Of a stretch of DNA of 64,000 nt, positions 26,475 to 35,540 are shown piece by piece. The notes beneath the pieces were generated by a model. The model was given only the letters and a program-made list of their open reading frames with translations, searched no databases and was not told where the DNA came from. Origin of the DNA: JAXGXT01 sp040772665. Lineage in GTDB: Bacteria; Bacillota; Clostridia; Lachnospirales; Anaerotignaceae. A program made the position numbers and the translations under genes. The stretch covers positions 372,001 to 436,000 of the forward strand of contig JAXGXT010000001.1 of the NCBI GenBank assembly GCA_040772665.1, read 5' to 3'. Every line of letters begins with the position of its first letter. The stretch's first letter is position 1.

Positions 26475-27022
26475 TTTATTTCTCCCAAAATTCTTAACTT
26501 TCCGTTTTTATATTCTGTTATATATCCACAGCCGTTTGCCCTGTGATAGTCATAAAACTCACCGCCGCAAAGTTTGTTTAAAACAGCCATAATGCTCCCC
26601 CCGTGAACTATAAAAGCAATTTTTGAAAACCCTTTTTCTGCGGCAGCTTCAACTGCCCAAAAAAATCCTTTTAAGGTTCTGTCTGTAAAATCCTCAAGGC
26701 TTTCACCATTGGGGAAACCTGATTTTCCGCCGCTTAAAACCCATAAATTATAAACTTTGTTGTTTTTAAGCTCTTCAAAATTTTTATATTCAAAATCTCC
26801 AAAGTCTGTTTCGTTTAAGTTTTTGCATTTAAAAAACATACTTTTTGGATAAATCAATTCCGCCGTTTGTATGCATCTTTTATAATCACTTGTAAAAACA
26901 GCTTCGGCACAAGGGTAAGCAGTTGAAAATTCAGACGATATTATGTCCTCATCTGTTTTGCCCACATACCGCTTTTCTTCGTTTCCTTTTGTTTTAAAAT
27001 GTCTTATAAATATTATTTTCAT
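26471..27022 (-). CDS. cobC: Histidine phosphatase, probable alpha-ribazole phosphatase
   Basis: This 183-residue phosphoglycerate mutase-like enzyme has the catalytic RH motif in FIRHFKTKGNEEKRYVGKTD (His of RHFKT) and the second His in AFIVHGGSIMAVL. In this operon it most likely removes the phosphate from alpha-ribazole phosphate or adenosylcobalamin phosphate. I start it at 27020-27022, where AAAGGAAAG precedes an ATG giving MKIIFIRH; a longer open frame upstream overlaps the CobU-like gene and is not protein-like. It overlaps cbiB by four bases. Confidence 0.85.
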   Translation of the reverse strand: MKIIFIRHFKTKGNEEKRYVGKTDEDIISSEFSTAYPCAEAVFTSDYKRCIQTAELIYPKSMFFKCKNLNETDFGDFEYKNFEELKNNKVYNLWVLSGGKSGFPNGESLEDFTDRTLKGFFWAVEAAAEKGFSKIAFIVHGGSIMAVLNKLCGGEFYDYHRANGCGYITEYKNGKLRILGEIK

Positions 27023-27390
27023 TTTTTTCTTTCCTTTATAACGCTTGGAACACCGCAAAAAACCCTTGTTACACTTTCCGCCCTTTGGGCAAGCACACAA
27101 CATGCTCGTCCTGTTTCTTCCCTCCAAAGCCTTTCAAAAGCATCAAGGGGTATAATTCCGCTTCCAATTTCGTCTGTAATTATAACCTGAAAATCCAATG
27201 TCTTAGTTTCTTCCATAACATCTTTGTTTTCTTTAAGCCAAGCTTTTACAAGAATATGAAAACCGTAAAGTACTTTTTTATTTTCCATATCACCCTCATT
27301 AGCAAAAAAAACATCGTTGTTTGTAAAACCGTATTTATTTAAACAAAAGTTCAGCTTTCCCTGATACTTTCCTCCAATAATCAAATCCAT
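27019..27390 (-). CDS. Short CobU-like protein with degenerate P-loop
   Basis: This 123-residue protein resembles CobU kinase/guanylyltransferases but is about 50 residues shorter than the true CobU at 28141. It opens DLIIGGKYQGKLNF, a P-loop in which the Ser/Thr after GK is Leu. It keeps the family block VIITDEIGSGIIPLDAFERL and ends WREETGRACCVLAQRAESVTRVFCG. The nucleotidylated histidine region (AHQKQR in the other copy) is missing. It may be a regulatory or partly active paralogue. It overlaps cobS by 10 bases and the phosphatase by four. Confidence 0.75.
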   Translation of the reverse strand: MDLIIGGKYQGKLNFCLNKYGFTNNDVFFANEGDMENKKVLYGFHILVKAWLKENKDVMEETKTLDFQVIITDEIGSGIIPLDAFERLWREETGRACCVLAQRAESVTRVFCGVPSVIKERKK

Positions 27391-28139
27391 AACCCACCGC
27401 CTGAAATTATTAAAACAATAATTATTTCACATATCTGCAGAAAAAACCCTGCCAAATCCCCCGTCATTCCTCCGAAGTTTTTAAATGCAAGGCTTCGAAA
27501 AAAGAAAACCCAAATAAGTACAGAAAAAACAGTAATTCCCCCCAAAACAGGAGAAATAATAATAAAACAACAGCCGGTTAAAACCCCAATCGTTAAAAGC
27601 ACAGCCAAAACCGTCTTTTTTGAGGCATCCTTTGTAAAGCTGTTAAGGGAACCTTGATTTTTCGCATTTTTCATTGTCAAAACAATAATTCCGCTTAAAG
27701 CTCTTGATAAAACAAAACCTAATGCAACAATTACCGCCGCTTTACCCTTTGTAATCTGCGAAGAAAAAGCCGCATACAAAATAAAATATATAACACTCCA
27801 TATAATTCCAAATGCCCCCGCATGAGGGTCTTTTAATATTTCAAGCTTTCTTTCTCTTTCGCTGTAACTGCTTAAAGCATCCGCAGTGTCAATAAATCCG
27901 TCTGCGTGTATGCCGCCTGTGATAATAATAGGAACTGCCATAAGCAAGGCTCCCTTTAAAAATAAATTAAACCCTAAAATATCAGAAACCTTAAACACAG
28001 CCAAATAAAAAAGACCTATAACAAACCCCACAACAGGAAAAAAACAAAGTGCCAATGCCATGTTTTTTTCACTCCATTTTATATTTGCCACAGGAATTTT
28101 AGAAAACATGGAAAAGGCTATGCACAGAGGCTTAAACAT
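27381..28139 (-). CDS. cobS: Adenosylcobinamide-GDP ribazoletransferase (cobalamin synthase)
   Basis: This 252-residue membrane enzyme joins adenosylcobinamide-GDP with alpha-ribazole (phosphate) to complete cobalamin. The metal-binding block GGIHADGFIDTADALSSY and EILKDPHAGAFG are conserved CobS features. There are several transmembrane helices. The start at 28137-28139 follows GGAGGGGAGG and gives MFKPLCIAFSMFSKIP, a typical N-terminus; a frame 24 codons longer lies inside cobU and is not used. The start codon lies one base after the cobU stop codon. Confidence 0.93.
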   Translation of the reverse strand: MFKPLCIAFSMFSKIPVANIKWSEKNMALALCFFPVVGFVIGLFYLAVFKVSDILGFNLFLKGALLMAVPIIITGGIHADGFIDTADALSSYSERERKLEILKDPHAGAFGIIWSVIYFILYAAFSSQITKGKAAVIVALGFVLSRALSGIIVLTMKNAKNQGSLNSFTKDASKKTVLAVLLTIGVLTGCCFIIISPVLGGITVFSVLIWVFFFRSLAFKNFGGMTGDLAGFFLQICEIIIVLIISGGGLWI

Positions 28140-28140
28140 T

Positions 28141-28671
28141 TTAAACCTCCCCTCCTTTATGATATACCGCAATTGAATATACACATTCTGCCGCTGTTTT
28201 GGATTTTTCAAAAATCCATTTATTAACCAGTGACAAAAGCCTTATATATTCTTCCGTTTCCTCACTATATTTAATTCCGTCGGAAAAAACATCGTTTGAA
28301 ACAATAACAATCTTTTTTGCTTTTTCTTCAAGGCGGCTTAATTCATTTTTAATTTCCAAAAAACAATCTTCCGCTGTTTTTTCTTCACCTTCAAAAAGAT
28401 AGTTTGCACAAAGGTTTCCCATACACTCAATAAGAACAGTGCTGTTTTTTTCAATATGGGCACTTCCCAAATATTTTTCTATTTCCAAGGTTTCAAAGCC
28501 TTTGTCAGCTCTTTGCTTTTGATGTGCCATTACCTTTTTTTGACCCTCTTCACCATAAACCTTCATTGTTGCAATATAATATTTTTTCCCTTTTTCACTG
28601 CCTGACAATTCTTCGGCAAACATTGATTTGCCGCTTCCGCTTCCGCCGAAAACAAATATAATTTCAGCCAT
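28141..28671 (-). CDS. cobU: Adenosylcobinamide kinase / guanylyltransferase
   Basis: This 176-residue enzyme phosphorylates adenosylcobinamide and transfers GMP to it. It has the P-loop FGGSGSGKSMFAEEL (9-23), the guanylated histidine in MAHQKQRADKG, VLIECMGNLCANYL and the late block VIVSNDVFSDGI. The length fits CobU. It lies two bases after cobT and directly before cobS. Confidence 0.94.
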   Translation of the reverse strand: MAEIIFVFGGSGSGKSMFAEELSGSEKGKKYYIATMKVYGEEGQKKVMAHQKQRADKGFETLEIEKYLGSAHIEKNSTVLIECMGNLCANYLFEGEEKTAEDCFLEIKNELSRLEEKAKKIVIVSNDVFSDGIKYSEETEEYIRLLSLVNKWIFEKSKTAAECVYSIAVYHKGGEV

Positions 28672-28673
28672 TT

Positions 28674-29756
28674 TTATTTAAACTCCTTGTATCTTTCTAT
28701 ATTAATTTCCTCAAATGTGCTCATTTTTAAATAAACCTCTCCGCACATTTTAATAAGAGGAATAAGCATAAGTGCCCCCGTTCCCTCACCAAGACACATG
28801 TCTGCATCAATAAAAGCCTTAAGACCAAGCTCTTTAAGAATACGCTCTGCACATGGTTCATGGCTTAAATGGCTTGAAAAAATATAATCCTTTACATCAG
28901 GAGAAATTTTTACTGCGCAAAGAGCCGCCGCAGAAGAAACAAATCCGTCTATAACAGCAGGTATTTTATGTATTGCCGCACCAAGAAAAACTCCTGTCAT
29001 GGCGGCAATTTCAAGCCCGCCCAAAGCACAAAGACCTTGAAAAGCACCCCAGTTTTTTCCCTCTAATCTTTCAACAGCCTTTGAAACAACCTTTACCTTT
29101 TTTTCATAACCTTCTTTTGAAAGCCCCGCGCCGAAACCTGTGGCTTCTTTTGAGGATATGCCCAAAAGCCATGCACTAAGGGCGGAGGCTGATGTTGTGT
29201 TGCCTATTCCCATTTCTCCAACAGCAATAATTGTATAACCTTTTTTCTTTAAACTTTCCGCAGCTTCAATGCCGCAGCAAATTGCTTTAAAACATTCTTC
29301 CTCTGTCATGGCATTTTCTTTTGCAATGTTTTTTGTTCCCTTGGCTATTTTTCTGTCTGCAACACGAAAAGGTATCAGCTCTTTATTTTCATAACATCTG
29401 TTATTTATGCCTGCATCTATTACAAAAACATCAGCATCTATGGATTTTGCCATGATTGCGGCACTTGTTTTGTGTTTTTCAAAGTTTTCACAAACAACAG
29501 CGGTTACCTCCTGACCTGTTTGTGTAACACCTTCGCTGACAACTCCATGGTCGCCGCACATCACTGTAAGGGCAGGATTAACAGCAGGAAACACTCCTTC
29601 ATTAATTGCACATATCCTTGAAATAACCTCTTCCATTTCCCCAAGGCTTTTAAGAGGTTTTGCAATGGATTTCCATCTGTTTTTTGCATATTCTTTATAT
29701 TTTATATCCAAAGGCTCTATTTGTTTTGTTATTTCATGCAAATCCTTTATCTCCAT
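28674..29756 (-). CDS. cobT: Nicotinate-nucleotide:dimethylbenzimidazole phosphoribosyltransferase
   Basis: This 360-residue enzyme activates the lower-ligand base by making alpha-ribazole phosphate. It has MCGDHGVVSEGVTQTG, GEMGIGNTTSASAL, DGFVSSAAAL and the catalytic glutamate in CLGEGTGAL. The base it uses cannot be inferred. The ATG at 29756 lies inside the end of the cbiA gene (GCAAATGGAG); a GTG three codons upstream is an alternative. Translation is probably coupled to cbiA. Confidence 0.94.
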   Translation of the reverse strand: MEIKDLHEITKQIEPLDIKYKEYAKNRWKSIAKPLKSLGEMEEVISRICAINEGVFPAVNPALTVMCGDHGVVSEGVTQTGQEVTAVVCENFEKHKTSAAIMAKSIDADVFVIDAGINNRCYENKELIPFRVADRKIAKGTKNIAKENAMTEEECFKAICCGIEAAESLKKKGYTIIAVGEMGIGNTTSASALSAWLLGISSKEATGFGAGLSKEGYEKKVKVVSKAVERLEGKNWGAFQGLCALGGLEIAAMTGVFLGAAIHKIPAVIDGFVSSAAALCAVKISPDVKDYIFSSHLSHEPCAERILKELGLKAFIDADMCLGEGTGALMLIPLIKMCGEVYLKMSTFEEINIERYKEFK

Positions 29757-31093
29757 TTGCCGCACCGCTTTAAAAACTCAAAGGCCGCACCAATGTTGCT
29801 GTAAAAATGAATGTGCGGAAACCCTGCAAAGGTGTTTTTCTTTGACACAAAACACTGCCACTTCTTGCCGCCCACAGGCTTAACGGCACTGCAAACCTCT
29901 CCGTTTTCAGTTGAATCCCAATAGTGAAATTCATGTCCTCTAAAAATAACTCCTGCATCTCCAAAAACAGTTTTTTCCTTTGTTTCAAGCTGAATGTATC
30001 CAAACCTTACAAGACGTTCTGTTTTAATACCGTCACCGTCTAAAAAACCAACCATTGGATAAGCAAGACCTTTCATGTTTTCAAGTGTTTTTTGAAGATA
30101 TAAAAAACCTCCGCACTCTGCAATACATGGCATTCCCTTTTCAAGGGCATCATGTATGCTTTTTCTCATTGAAACATTTGCCGAAAGTTCTTTTGTAAAA
30201 AGCTCGGGATAACCGCCGCATAAAATCATTCCGTCCACTCCGCTTGGAATTTCCTTGTCTTCAAGGGGAGAAAAGTTTATAATTTTTGCACCCATATCTT
30301 CCAAAAGCTTTAAGTTTTCATTATAGTAAAAACAAAAAGCACTGTCCTTGGCAACGGCTATGCTAAGAGGTTTTTCAATGGTTGGAACATTGTCTTCTTT
30401 GCACTCAATTTCCTCTGCCGTTTCTGCAAGTTCAATAAGCCCGTCTATATCAACAGTTTCAATAACCTTAACGGCAAGCCTGTAGATTTTTTGCTGAAGG
30501 TCTTGTATTTCATAAGGTGTAACAAGGCCCAAATGTCTGCTTTTAAGTGTAAATTCCTTAAGTTCAGGCAGATATCCGTAAACCTTTATGTCAAGTTCCC
30601 TTTCAATAACTTCCTTAATTGAAAAATAATGCTGTGAAGAAATTTTGTTTAAAATAACTCCTTTTATATTGCTGTCCTGTCTGTATTCAATAATTCCCTT
30701 TATTATGGAAACAAGCGTAAGGCTCATGCCTTTACAGTTAATAATAAGCACAGACGGTGTTTTTGTAGCCCTTGACACATCATAAGTTGAGGCTTTTTCA
30801 CTTGTTCCCCCAAGGCCGTCATAATATCCCATAACCCCTTCCATAACAACAATGTCAGATTCTTTTTCCTCATTAAGAAGATATTTAACCTGTTCGTCAC
30901 TGCATAAAAAAGTGTCAAGGTTACCGGTTTTTGCGCCTAAAACATTTTGATGAAACAAAGGGTCTATATAGTCAGGCCCGCATTTAAAAGCGGAAACCTT
31001 AAACCCTTTTATCATAAAAGCTTTGATAACGGCACATGTTATCATGGTTTTTCCGCTGTCGCTTTTTGGGGCTGTAAAAAGTATTTTTCTCAA
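29747..31093 (-). CDS. cbiA: Cobyrinate a,c-diamide synthase
   Basis: This 448-residue glutamine amidotransferase amidates the a and c carboxylates of cobyrinate. The ATP-binding motif is APKSDSGKTMI, the glutaminase Cys lies in CIAECGGFLYLQ and the His in FRGHEFHYWDS. The start is a TTG at 31093 giving MRKILFTAPKS, with GGTGAT seven bases upstream; there is no ATG in a suitable place. It begins six bases after the CbiJET gene. Confidence 0.94.
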   Translation of the reverse strand: MRKILFTAPKSDSGKTMITCAVIKAFMIKGFKVSAFKCGPDYIDPLFHQNVLGAKTGNLDTFLCSDEQVKYLLNEEKESDIVVMEGVMGYYDGLGGTSEKASTYDVSRATKTPSVLIINCKGMSLTLVSIIKGIIEYRQDSNIKGVILNKISSQHYFSIKEVIERELDIKVYGYLPELKEFTLKSRHLGLVTPYEIQDLQQKIYRLAVKVIETVDIDGLIELAETAEEIECKEDNVPTIEKPLSIAVAKDSAFCFYYNENLKLLEDMGAKIINFSPLEDKEIPSGVDGMILCGGYPELFTKELSANVSMRKSIHDALEKGMPCIAECGGFLYLQKTLENMKGLAYPMVGFLDGDGIKTERLVRFGYIQLETKEKTVFGDAGVIFRGHEFHYWDSTENGEVCSAVKPVGGKKWQCFVSKKNTFAGFPHIHFYSNIGAAFEFLKRCGKWR

Positions 31094-31099
31094 ATCAAA

Positions 31100-33055
31100 T
31101 CACCAAATCTTTCCTGTAAATGAAATTATATAAATAGGGTTTTGAGCCTCCATTAGATTTATTTCCCCTATTTTTTTGTTCTTTGAAACATTAAGGCTGA
31201 TAATTTCATAATCCTCAATTTCTCTTTCTTTAAAAACTTCAAGTAAAATCCACACCGTTTCCAAAGATATTGCATTTACCACAATTCTTGTCAATGGATT
31301 TTTTTCAAAAACAGCCTTAATTATTTCTTTCATACTGCCGCCGCTTCCGCCGATAAACACATGTGTCGGAGACGGAAGAGTTTTTATACATTCAGGGGCA
31401 TTGCCAAGAACCTCTAAAACATTATCCGCACCTAAGTTAAACTTGTTTTTTCTAATCAGCTCTATTCCCTTTTCTTCACGCTCAACTGCAAACACTTGCC
31501 CATCTTTGCAAATAAGCCCTATTTCACAGCTGAGAGAGCCTGTTCCCGCCCCTATGTCATAAACAACGGAATTGCTTTTAAGCCTAAGCTTTGAAAGAGA
31601 AACTGCCCTTACCTCAGATTTTGTCATGGGCACACTGCCCCTTATAAAATCCTTATCATCAAAACCATGAGAGCAAGATATAGTATTTTGGTTTTCAATA
31701 AGCATAACGCTAAGGGGCGAAAAACTTTCATATAAAAAATCTTTTGCTTTTCCAAAGCGAAGTTTTTCCTTTTCCTGTCCTAAGTTTTCACCTATAATAA
31801 CATCCATGTTTTCCAAGCCATATAAAGAAAGAGTTCTGCAAACACTGTCTGCTGTGTTTTCTCCTCCCAAAAGCAAAAACACAGACTTTTCCTTTAAAAC
31901 ATGAACAATAAAACTTTCATTTCTTCCATGCAGACTTATTGTTTTCACATCTTCATATGTTTTCCCCGCTATGTTCATAAATTCGGAAAATGAGGAAATT
32001 CCGCTTATATATTCTTTTTCCAAATCTAAATCAAGACATCTTATTTCTTTTGCACCGCTGAAAAAACCAATATCTCCGGAAAAAATAACGGCCGCTTTTT
32101 CAAAGCTTTCCTCTTCCATTATTTTTCTAATTGCCTTAGAGTTATACTCATTAAAAAATCTTTTGTTTTTTATTTCAAGACTGTTATAAAGCCTTTTTGT
32201 TGTTATAACAATATCGCTTTCTTCAATTGCTTTAATGGCTTTAAGTGTCAGGCTTTCACGACTTCCCATGCCTCCGCCTATTATAAAGACTTTCCTTTTT
32301 AGGTTAAAAGTTTTTGAAATTTCTTTCTTTGTTTCTTCAAAAGAAAATCCCTTTTCACTTGGTCTGCCTATTATTATGGGGGTTGCACCCGCATTTTTGC
32401 AGGCATCCAGCTTTTCTTTAAGCCCTCCAGCCTTGCCTGTTTCCTTTGTCACAAGAAACTTGCCTTTTGAAAATTCAAGCATTGCTTCGTTGGCTTTTTG
32501 AGAAAAAGGGCCTTGCATACAAATTATGTTTTTTGCTTTAAAGCCTGAATCAAGACAAACTTTCAAATTTTCAGCCATTGGCAAAATTCTTGGAAAAAGC
32601 CTTTCCTCAAAGTTTTTAACCTGTGTAAATTTTTTAATTTCTTTACTGCCTGTTGTTATAAGAGCATTCCCACTGTTTTCATTTAAAAAAACCACTGCCT
32701 CTTCTATGTTTTTAACATATACTGCCTCCTTGACAGCACAAGTTTCTTTTTCACGCAAAAAACGAATATACTTTAAATCCGCTTCTTCACAGGCATTTAA
32801 TATGTTTTTTGTAACCTCTTTTGCAAAGGGATGTGTAGCATCAATTACAAGCTTAGGGTTCTCCTTTTGAAAAACATTTTTCATTTCATTAAAATCAAGC
32901 CTGCCCTTTGAAAGCTTTATAAACTCTCCTTTTTCAAGCACTTCTTCTCCATATTCCGTGGCAACAAAAACAAGGGTTTCTATTTTGTTTTCATTAAGAA
33001 ACCTTTGTATAAGCTTTCCCTCTGTTGTTCCTGAAAAAAGCAGAACCTCTACCAT
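31100..33055 (-). CDS. CbiJ-CbiE-CbiT fusion: reductase, C5/C15 methyltransferase, decarboxylase
   Basis: This 651-residue protein joins three cobalamin enzymes. Residues 1-250 are CbiJ (cobalt-precorrin-6A reductase, LLFSGTTEGKLI, VIDATHPFAKEVT, GGLKEKLDAC). Residues 254-455 are CbiE (C5 methyltransferase, VFIIGGGMGSRESLTLKAI, FSGDIGFFSG). Residues 465-651 are CbiT (C15 methylation and decarboxylation, GSVPMTKSEVRAVSLSKLRL and the SAM motif DIGAGTGSLS at 500-509). CbiE-CbiT fusions (CobL) are common; having CbiJ on the front is less so. No separate cbiJ, cbiE or cbiT occurs in the operon, so the fusion must supply all three steps. Confidence 0.92.
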   Translation of the reverse strand: MVEVLLFSGTTEGKLIQRFLNENKIETLVFVATEYGEEVLEKGEFIKLSKGRLDFNEMKNVFQKENPKLVIDATHPFAKEVTKNILNACEEADLKYIRFLREKETCAVKEAVYVKNIEEAVVFLNENSGNALITTGSKEIKKFTQVKNFEERLFPRILPMAENLKVCLDSGFKAKNIICMQGPFSQKANEAMLEFSKGKFLVTKETGKAGGLKEKLDACKNAGATPIIIGRPSEKGFSFEETKKEISKTFNLKRKVFIIGGGMGSRESLTLKAIKAIEESDIVITTKRLYNSLEIKNKRFFNEYNSKAIRKIMEEESFEKAAVIFSGDIGFFSGAKEIRCLDLDLEKEYISGISSFSEFMNIAGKTYEDVKTISLHGRNESFIVHVLKEKSVFLLLGGENTADSVCRTLSLYGLENMDVIIGENLGQEKEKLRFGKAKDFLYESFSPLSVMLIENQNTISCSHGFDDKDFIRGSVPMTKSEVRAVSLSKLRLKSNSVVYDIGAGTGSLSCEIGLICKDGQVFAVEREEKGIELIRKNKFNLGADNVLEVLGNAPECIKTLPSPTHVFIGGSGGSMKEIIKAVFEKNPLTRIVVNAISLETVWILLEVFKEREIEDYEIISLNVSKNKKIGEINLMEAQNPIYIISFTGKIW

Positions 33056-33066
33056 ATCTTCACCGC

Positions 33067-33792
33067 CTAAATATCATATCCTCGAGGTGTTACAATTTTT
33101 CCTTTTATAACTTTTGTTTGGCTGTTTCCTATAAAAACAGTTGTAAACATATCCGCAGAGTAATCTTTCAGTTCTTTTAATGTTGTTATTTCACAGGCTT
33201 CTCCCCTTCGGCCTATGTTTTTTACAATGCCGCAAACTGTGTTTTCAGTTTTATACATAAGCATAATATCACATGCTTTTTTTAAATAGTCACTTCGTTT
33301 TTTGCTTGAGGGGTTGTAAAGGGAAACAACAAAGTCTGCCTCTGCCGCCGCTTTTAATCTTTTTTCGATGGTTTCCCAAGGTGTAAGAAGGTCGCTTAAA
33401 CTTATAACCGCAAAATCGTGGGTAAGGGGAGCACCTAATAACGCCCCTCCGCTTAATGCCGCTGTTACGCCGCTTATTACCTCCACCTCTATATCAGAGT
33501 ATTCTTTTGAAACTTCAATCATAAGGGAAGCCATGCCGTAAACCCCCGCATCACCGCTGCAAACAATTGCCACCATACTTCCCTTTGCGGCTTCTTCAAA
33601 GGCAATTATACACCTTTCCTTTTCCTTTTTCATAGGAGTAGTTATAAACCGAGCTTTTTTAAATTCATCTTTAATCAAGTCCACATAAACAGTGTATCCC
33701 ACAATCACATGACATTTTGCCAAGATTTTAGCGGCTTTTATTGTCATTTCTTCAATTCCGCCGGGGCCTATTCCCACAACATATATTTTATT
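33067..33792 (-). CDS. cbiH: Cobalt-precorrin-3 C17-methyltransferase
   Basis: This SAM-dependent methyltransferase of about 241 residues methylates C17 and drives ring contraction. It shows the tetrapyrrole methylase pattern: MNKIYVVGIGPGG at the start, VAIVCSGDAGVYGMA, EVISGVTAALSGGALLGAPL and YNPSSKKRSDYL. I take the TTG at 33790-33792 as start: it overlaps the cbiG stop and GGAG lies eight bases upstream. A longer frame would run 27 bases further into cbiG. Confidence 0.92.
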   Translation of the reverse strand, partial: NKIYVVGIGPGGIEEMTIKAAKILAKCHVIVGYTVYVDLIKDEFKKARFITTPMKKEKERCIIAFEEAAKGSMVAIVCSGDAGVYGMASLMIEVSKEYSDIEVEVISGVTAALSGGALLGAPLTHDFAVISLSDLLTPWETIEKRLKAAAEADFVVSLYNPSSKKRSDYLKKACDIMLMYKTENTVCGIVKNIGRRGEACEITTLKELKDYSADMFTTVFIGNSQTKVIKGKIVTPRGYDI

Positions 33793-34780
33793 CAAAACCA
33801 ACACTCCATATCTTTTCATAAACGGAAATAGTTACACCATTAAGGCTTCGCTTTTTCACAACAGCCTTGCCGTTTTCAGAAGAAAGACAAGCGGCTCTTT
33901 CACAAACATTGTCAACCCCTGTAACTTTTGAAACAAACTCCGATTGTATAAAACTTCCCTTTGCTTTTTTTAATTCCTCCGCACTGTAAAACAAAAGCTC
34001 TAACCCCGTTTCCTTACAAAATTCCAAAAGCCCTGTTTCTTCTTTTTTTATGTCAATTGTGGAAACATTTAAAACAGATTCAAAAAATAAGTTTTCTTCA
34101 CTGAAAACAATGTCTGTAAATTCCTTTATCGCCTCTTTGGAAACACCTTTTCTGCACCCTATTCCAACACATAAAACCTTCGGCACAAGATGAAGTGTTT
34201 CATTAAAAATCTGGTCTTTTTTGTATGAAATGCTTATTCCCAAGTTTTTATTATTAACTGAAAAAGGAATTTGTCCCTTTAAATTTCCTTGACAAAAAAA
34301 ACCCATATCCTTTTTTTCAAGAAGTGCGGCAGAAACCTTTTTAAGCAGATTTCTTTCAATTGAAATAAGTGAATTATTCTTTGCAAAAATATCAACAGCA
34401 AAAACATCGTTTATATCTGTTGCTGTGCTTATTACAGGCTGGGCACCTAAAATTTCGCTAAGCCTAATGGCAAGGGTGTTTCCTCCGCCTACGTGTCCGC
34501 TTAAAATGGGAACTGCAAACCTGCCTTTTTCATCAACTACAACAACTGCAGGGTCTGTAAATTTATCCTCTAAAAACTCTGAAATACTTCTCACAGCAAT
34601 TCCTGCGGCACCTATAAAAACCATGTCTTCTTTGTTTTCAAAACAAGTTTTTGTGAAATCTCTAAGCCTTGTTTTTTCCAAACCCTCATAATCATATGTG
34701 GTAAAGCCCTTTGCGTTTGTTTTGTCACATAACAGTTTATTTAAAACACAGCCATTTTTTGTAAAGCTGATTATTTTCAT
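33788..34780 (-). CDS. cbiG: Cobalt-precorrin-5A hydrolase
   Basis: This 330-residue enzyme opens the delta-lactone of cobalt-precorrin-5A and releases acetaldehyde, a step specific to the anaerobic pathway. It shows FIGAAGIAVRSIS, AVPILSGHVGGGNTLAIRL and ISTATDINDVFAVD in the N-terminal half and the C-terminal CbiG block CVGIGCRKGVSKEAI. It starts directly after the cbiF stop and overlaps cbiH. Confidence 0.93.
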   Translation of the reverse strand: MKIISFTKNGCVLNKLLCDKTNAKGFTTYDYEGLEKTRLRDFTKTCFENKEDMVFIGAAGIAVRSISEFLEDKFTDPAVVVVDEKGRFAVPILSGHVGGGNTLAIRLSEILGAQPVISTATDINDVFAVDIFAKNNSLISIERNLLKKVSAALLEKKDMGFFCQGNLKGQIPFSVNNKNLGISISYKKDQIFNETLHLVPKVLCVGIGCRKGVSKEAIKEFTDIVFSEENLFFESVLNVSTIDIKKEETGLLEFCKETGLELLFYSAEELKKAKGSFIQSEFVSKVTGVDNVCERAACLSSENGKAVVKKRSLNGVTISVYEKIWSVGFE

Positions 34781-35536
34781 CTATAACAGCCCCTTGCGAA
34801 ATTCTGTTGTAAATTCAGGGTTATAAAGAAAGGATTTTTCACCTTCTTTTTTCAAAACCTCACCCACAATAATAAGCGCTGTTTTTGTTATGCCCTTATT
34901 TTTAGCCTCCATGGCTAAATTGCCTATTGTGGAAACAATTTTTATTTCATCATCCCAAGTGGCTTTATAAACAATGGCGGCAGGTGTTTCACTGCTATAG
35001 CCGCCCTTTATTAATTCTTGTGCAAGTTCTTCAATCATTGCCGCACTTAAAAAAATCACCATTGTGGCATTATGGGATGCAAGAAGACTTATTTTCTCTT
35101 TTTCAGGAACAGGGGTTTTGCCCTCCATTCTTGTTATTATCACACTTTGGCTAACATCAGGAAGTGTGTATTCAATTTTAAGGCTTGATGCCGCACCAAA
35201 AAGAGAACTTACCCCCGGACAAACGTCATATTCAATTCCAAGCTTTTCAAGACCTATAAACTGCTCTTTTACAGCACCAAAAATACTTGGATCTCCTGTA
35301 TGAAGCCTAACTGTTGTTTTTCCCTTTCTTTCAGATTCTTCCATAACAAAAAGAATTTCGTCCAATGTCATTTCGGCACTGTTATAAACTGTGCATTCGT
35401 CCTTTTTATATTTAAGAAGTTCAGGATTAACAAGGCTTCCCGCATAAATTATAACATCGGCCTCACCAAGAAGTTTTGCCCCCCTTACGGTTATTAAATC
35501 TGCCGCTCCGCTTCCCGACCCAACAAAATGCACCAT
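34781..35536 (-). CDS. cbiF: Cobalt-precorrin-4 C11-methyltransferase
   Basis: This 251-residue tetrapyrrole methylase opens MVHFVGSGSGAADLITVRGA, a CbiF/CobM signature, with LHTGDPSIFGAV, CPGVSSLFGAASSLKIEYTLP and SQSVIITRMEGKTPVP. It methylates C11 of cobalt-precorrin-4. It lies between cbiL and cbiG with almost no spacing (four bases and none). Confidence 0.95.
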   Translation of the reverse strand: MVHFVGSGSGAADLITVRGAKLLGEADVIIYAGSLVNPELLKYKKDECTVYNSAEMTLDEILFVMEESERKGKTTVRLHTGDPSIFGAVKEQFIGLEKLGIEYDVCPGVSSLFGAASSLKIEYTLPDVSQSVIITRMEGKTPVPEKEKISLLASHNATMVIFLSAAMIEELAQELIKGGYSSETPAAIVYKATWDDEIKIVSTIGNLAMEAKNKGITKTALIIVGEVLKKEGEKSFLYNPEFTTEFRKGLL

Positions 35537-35540
35537 AAAA

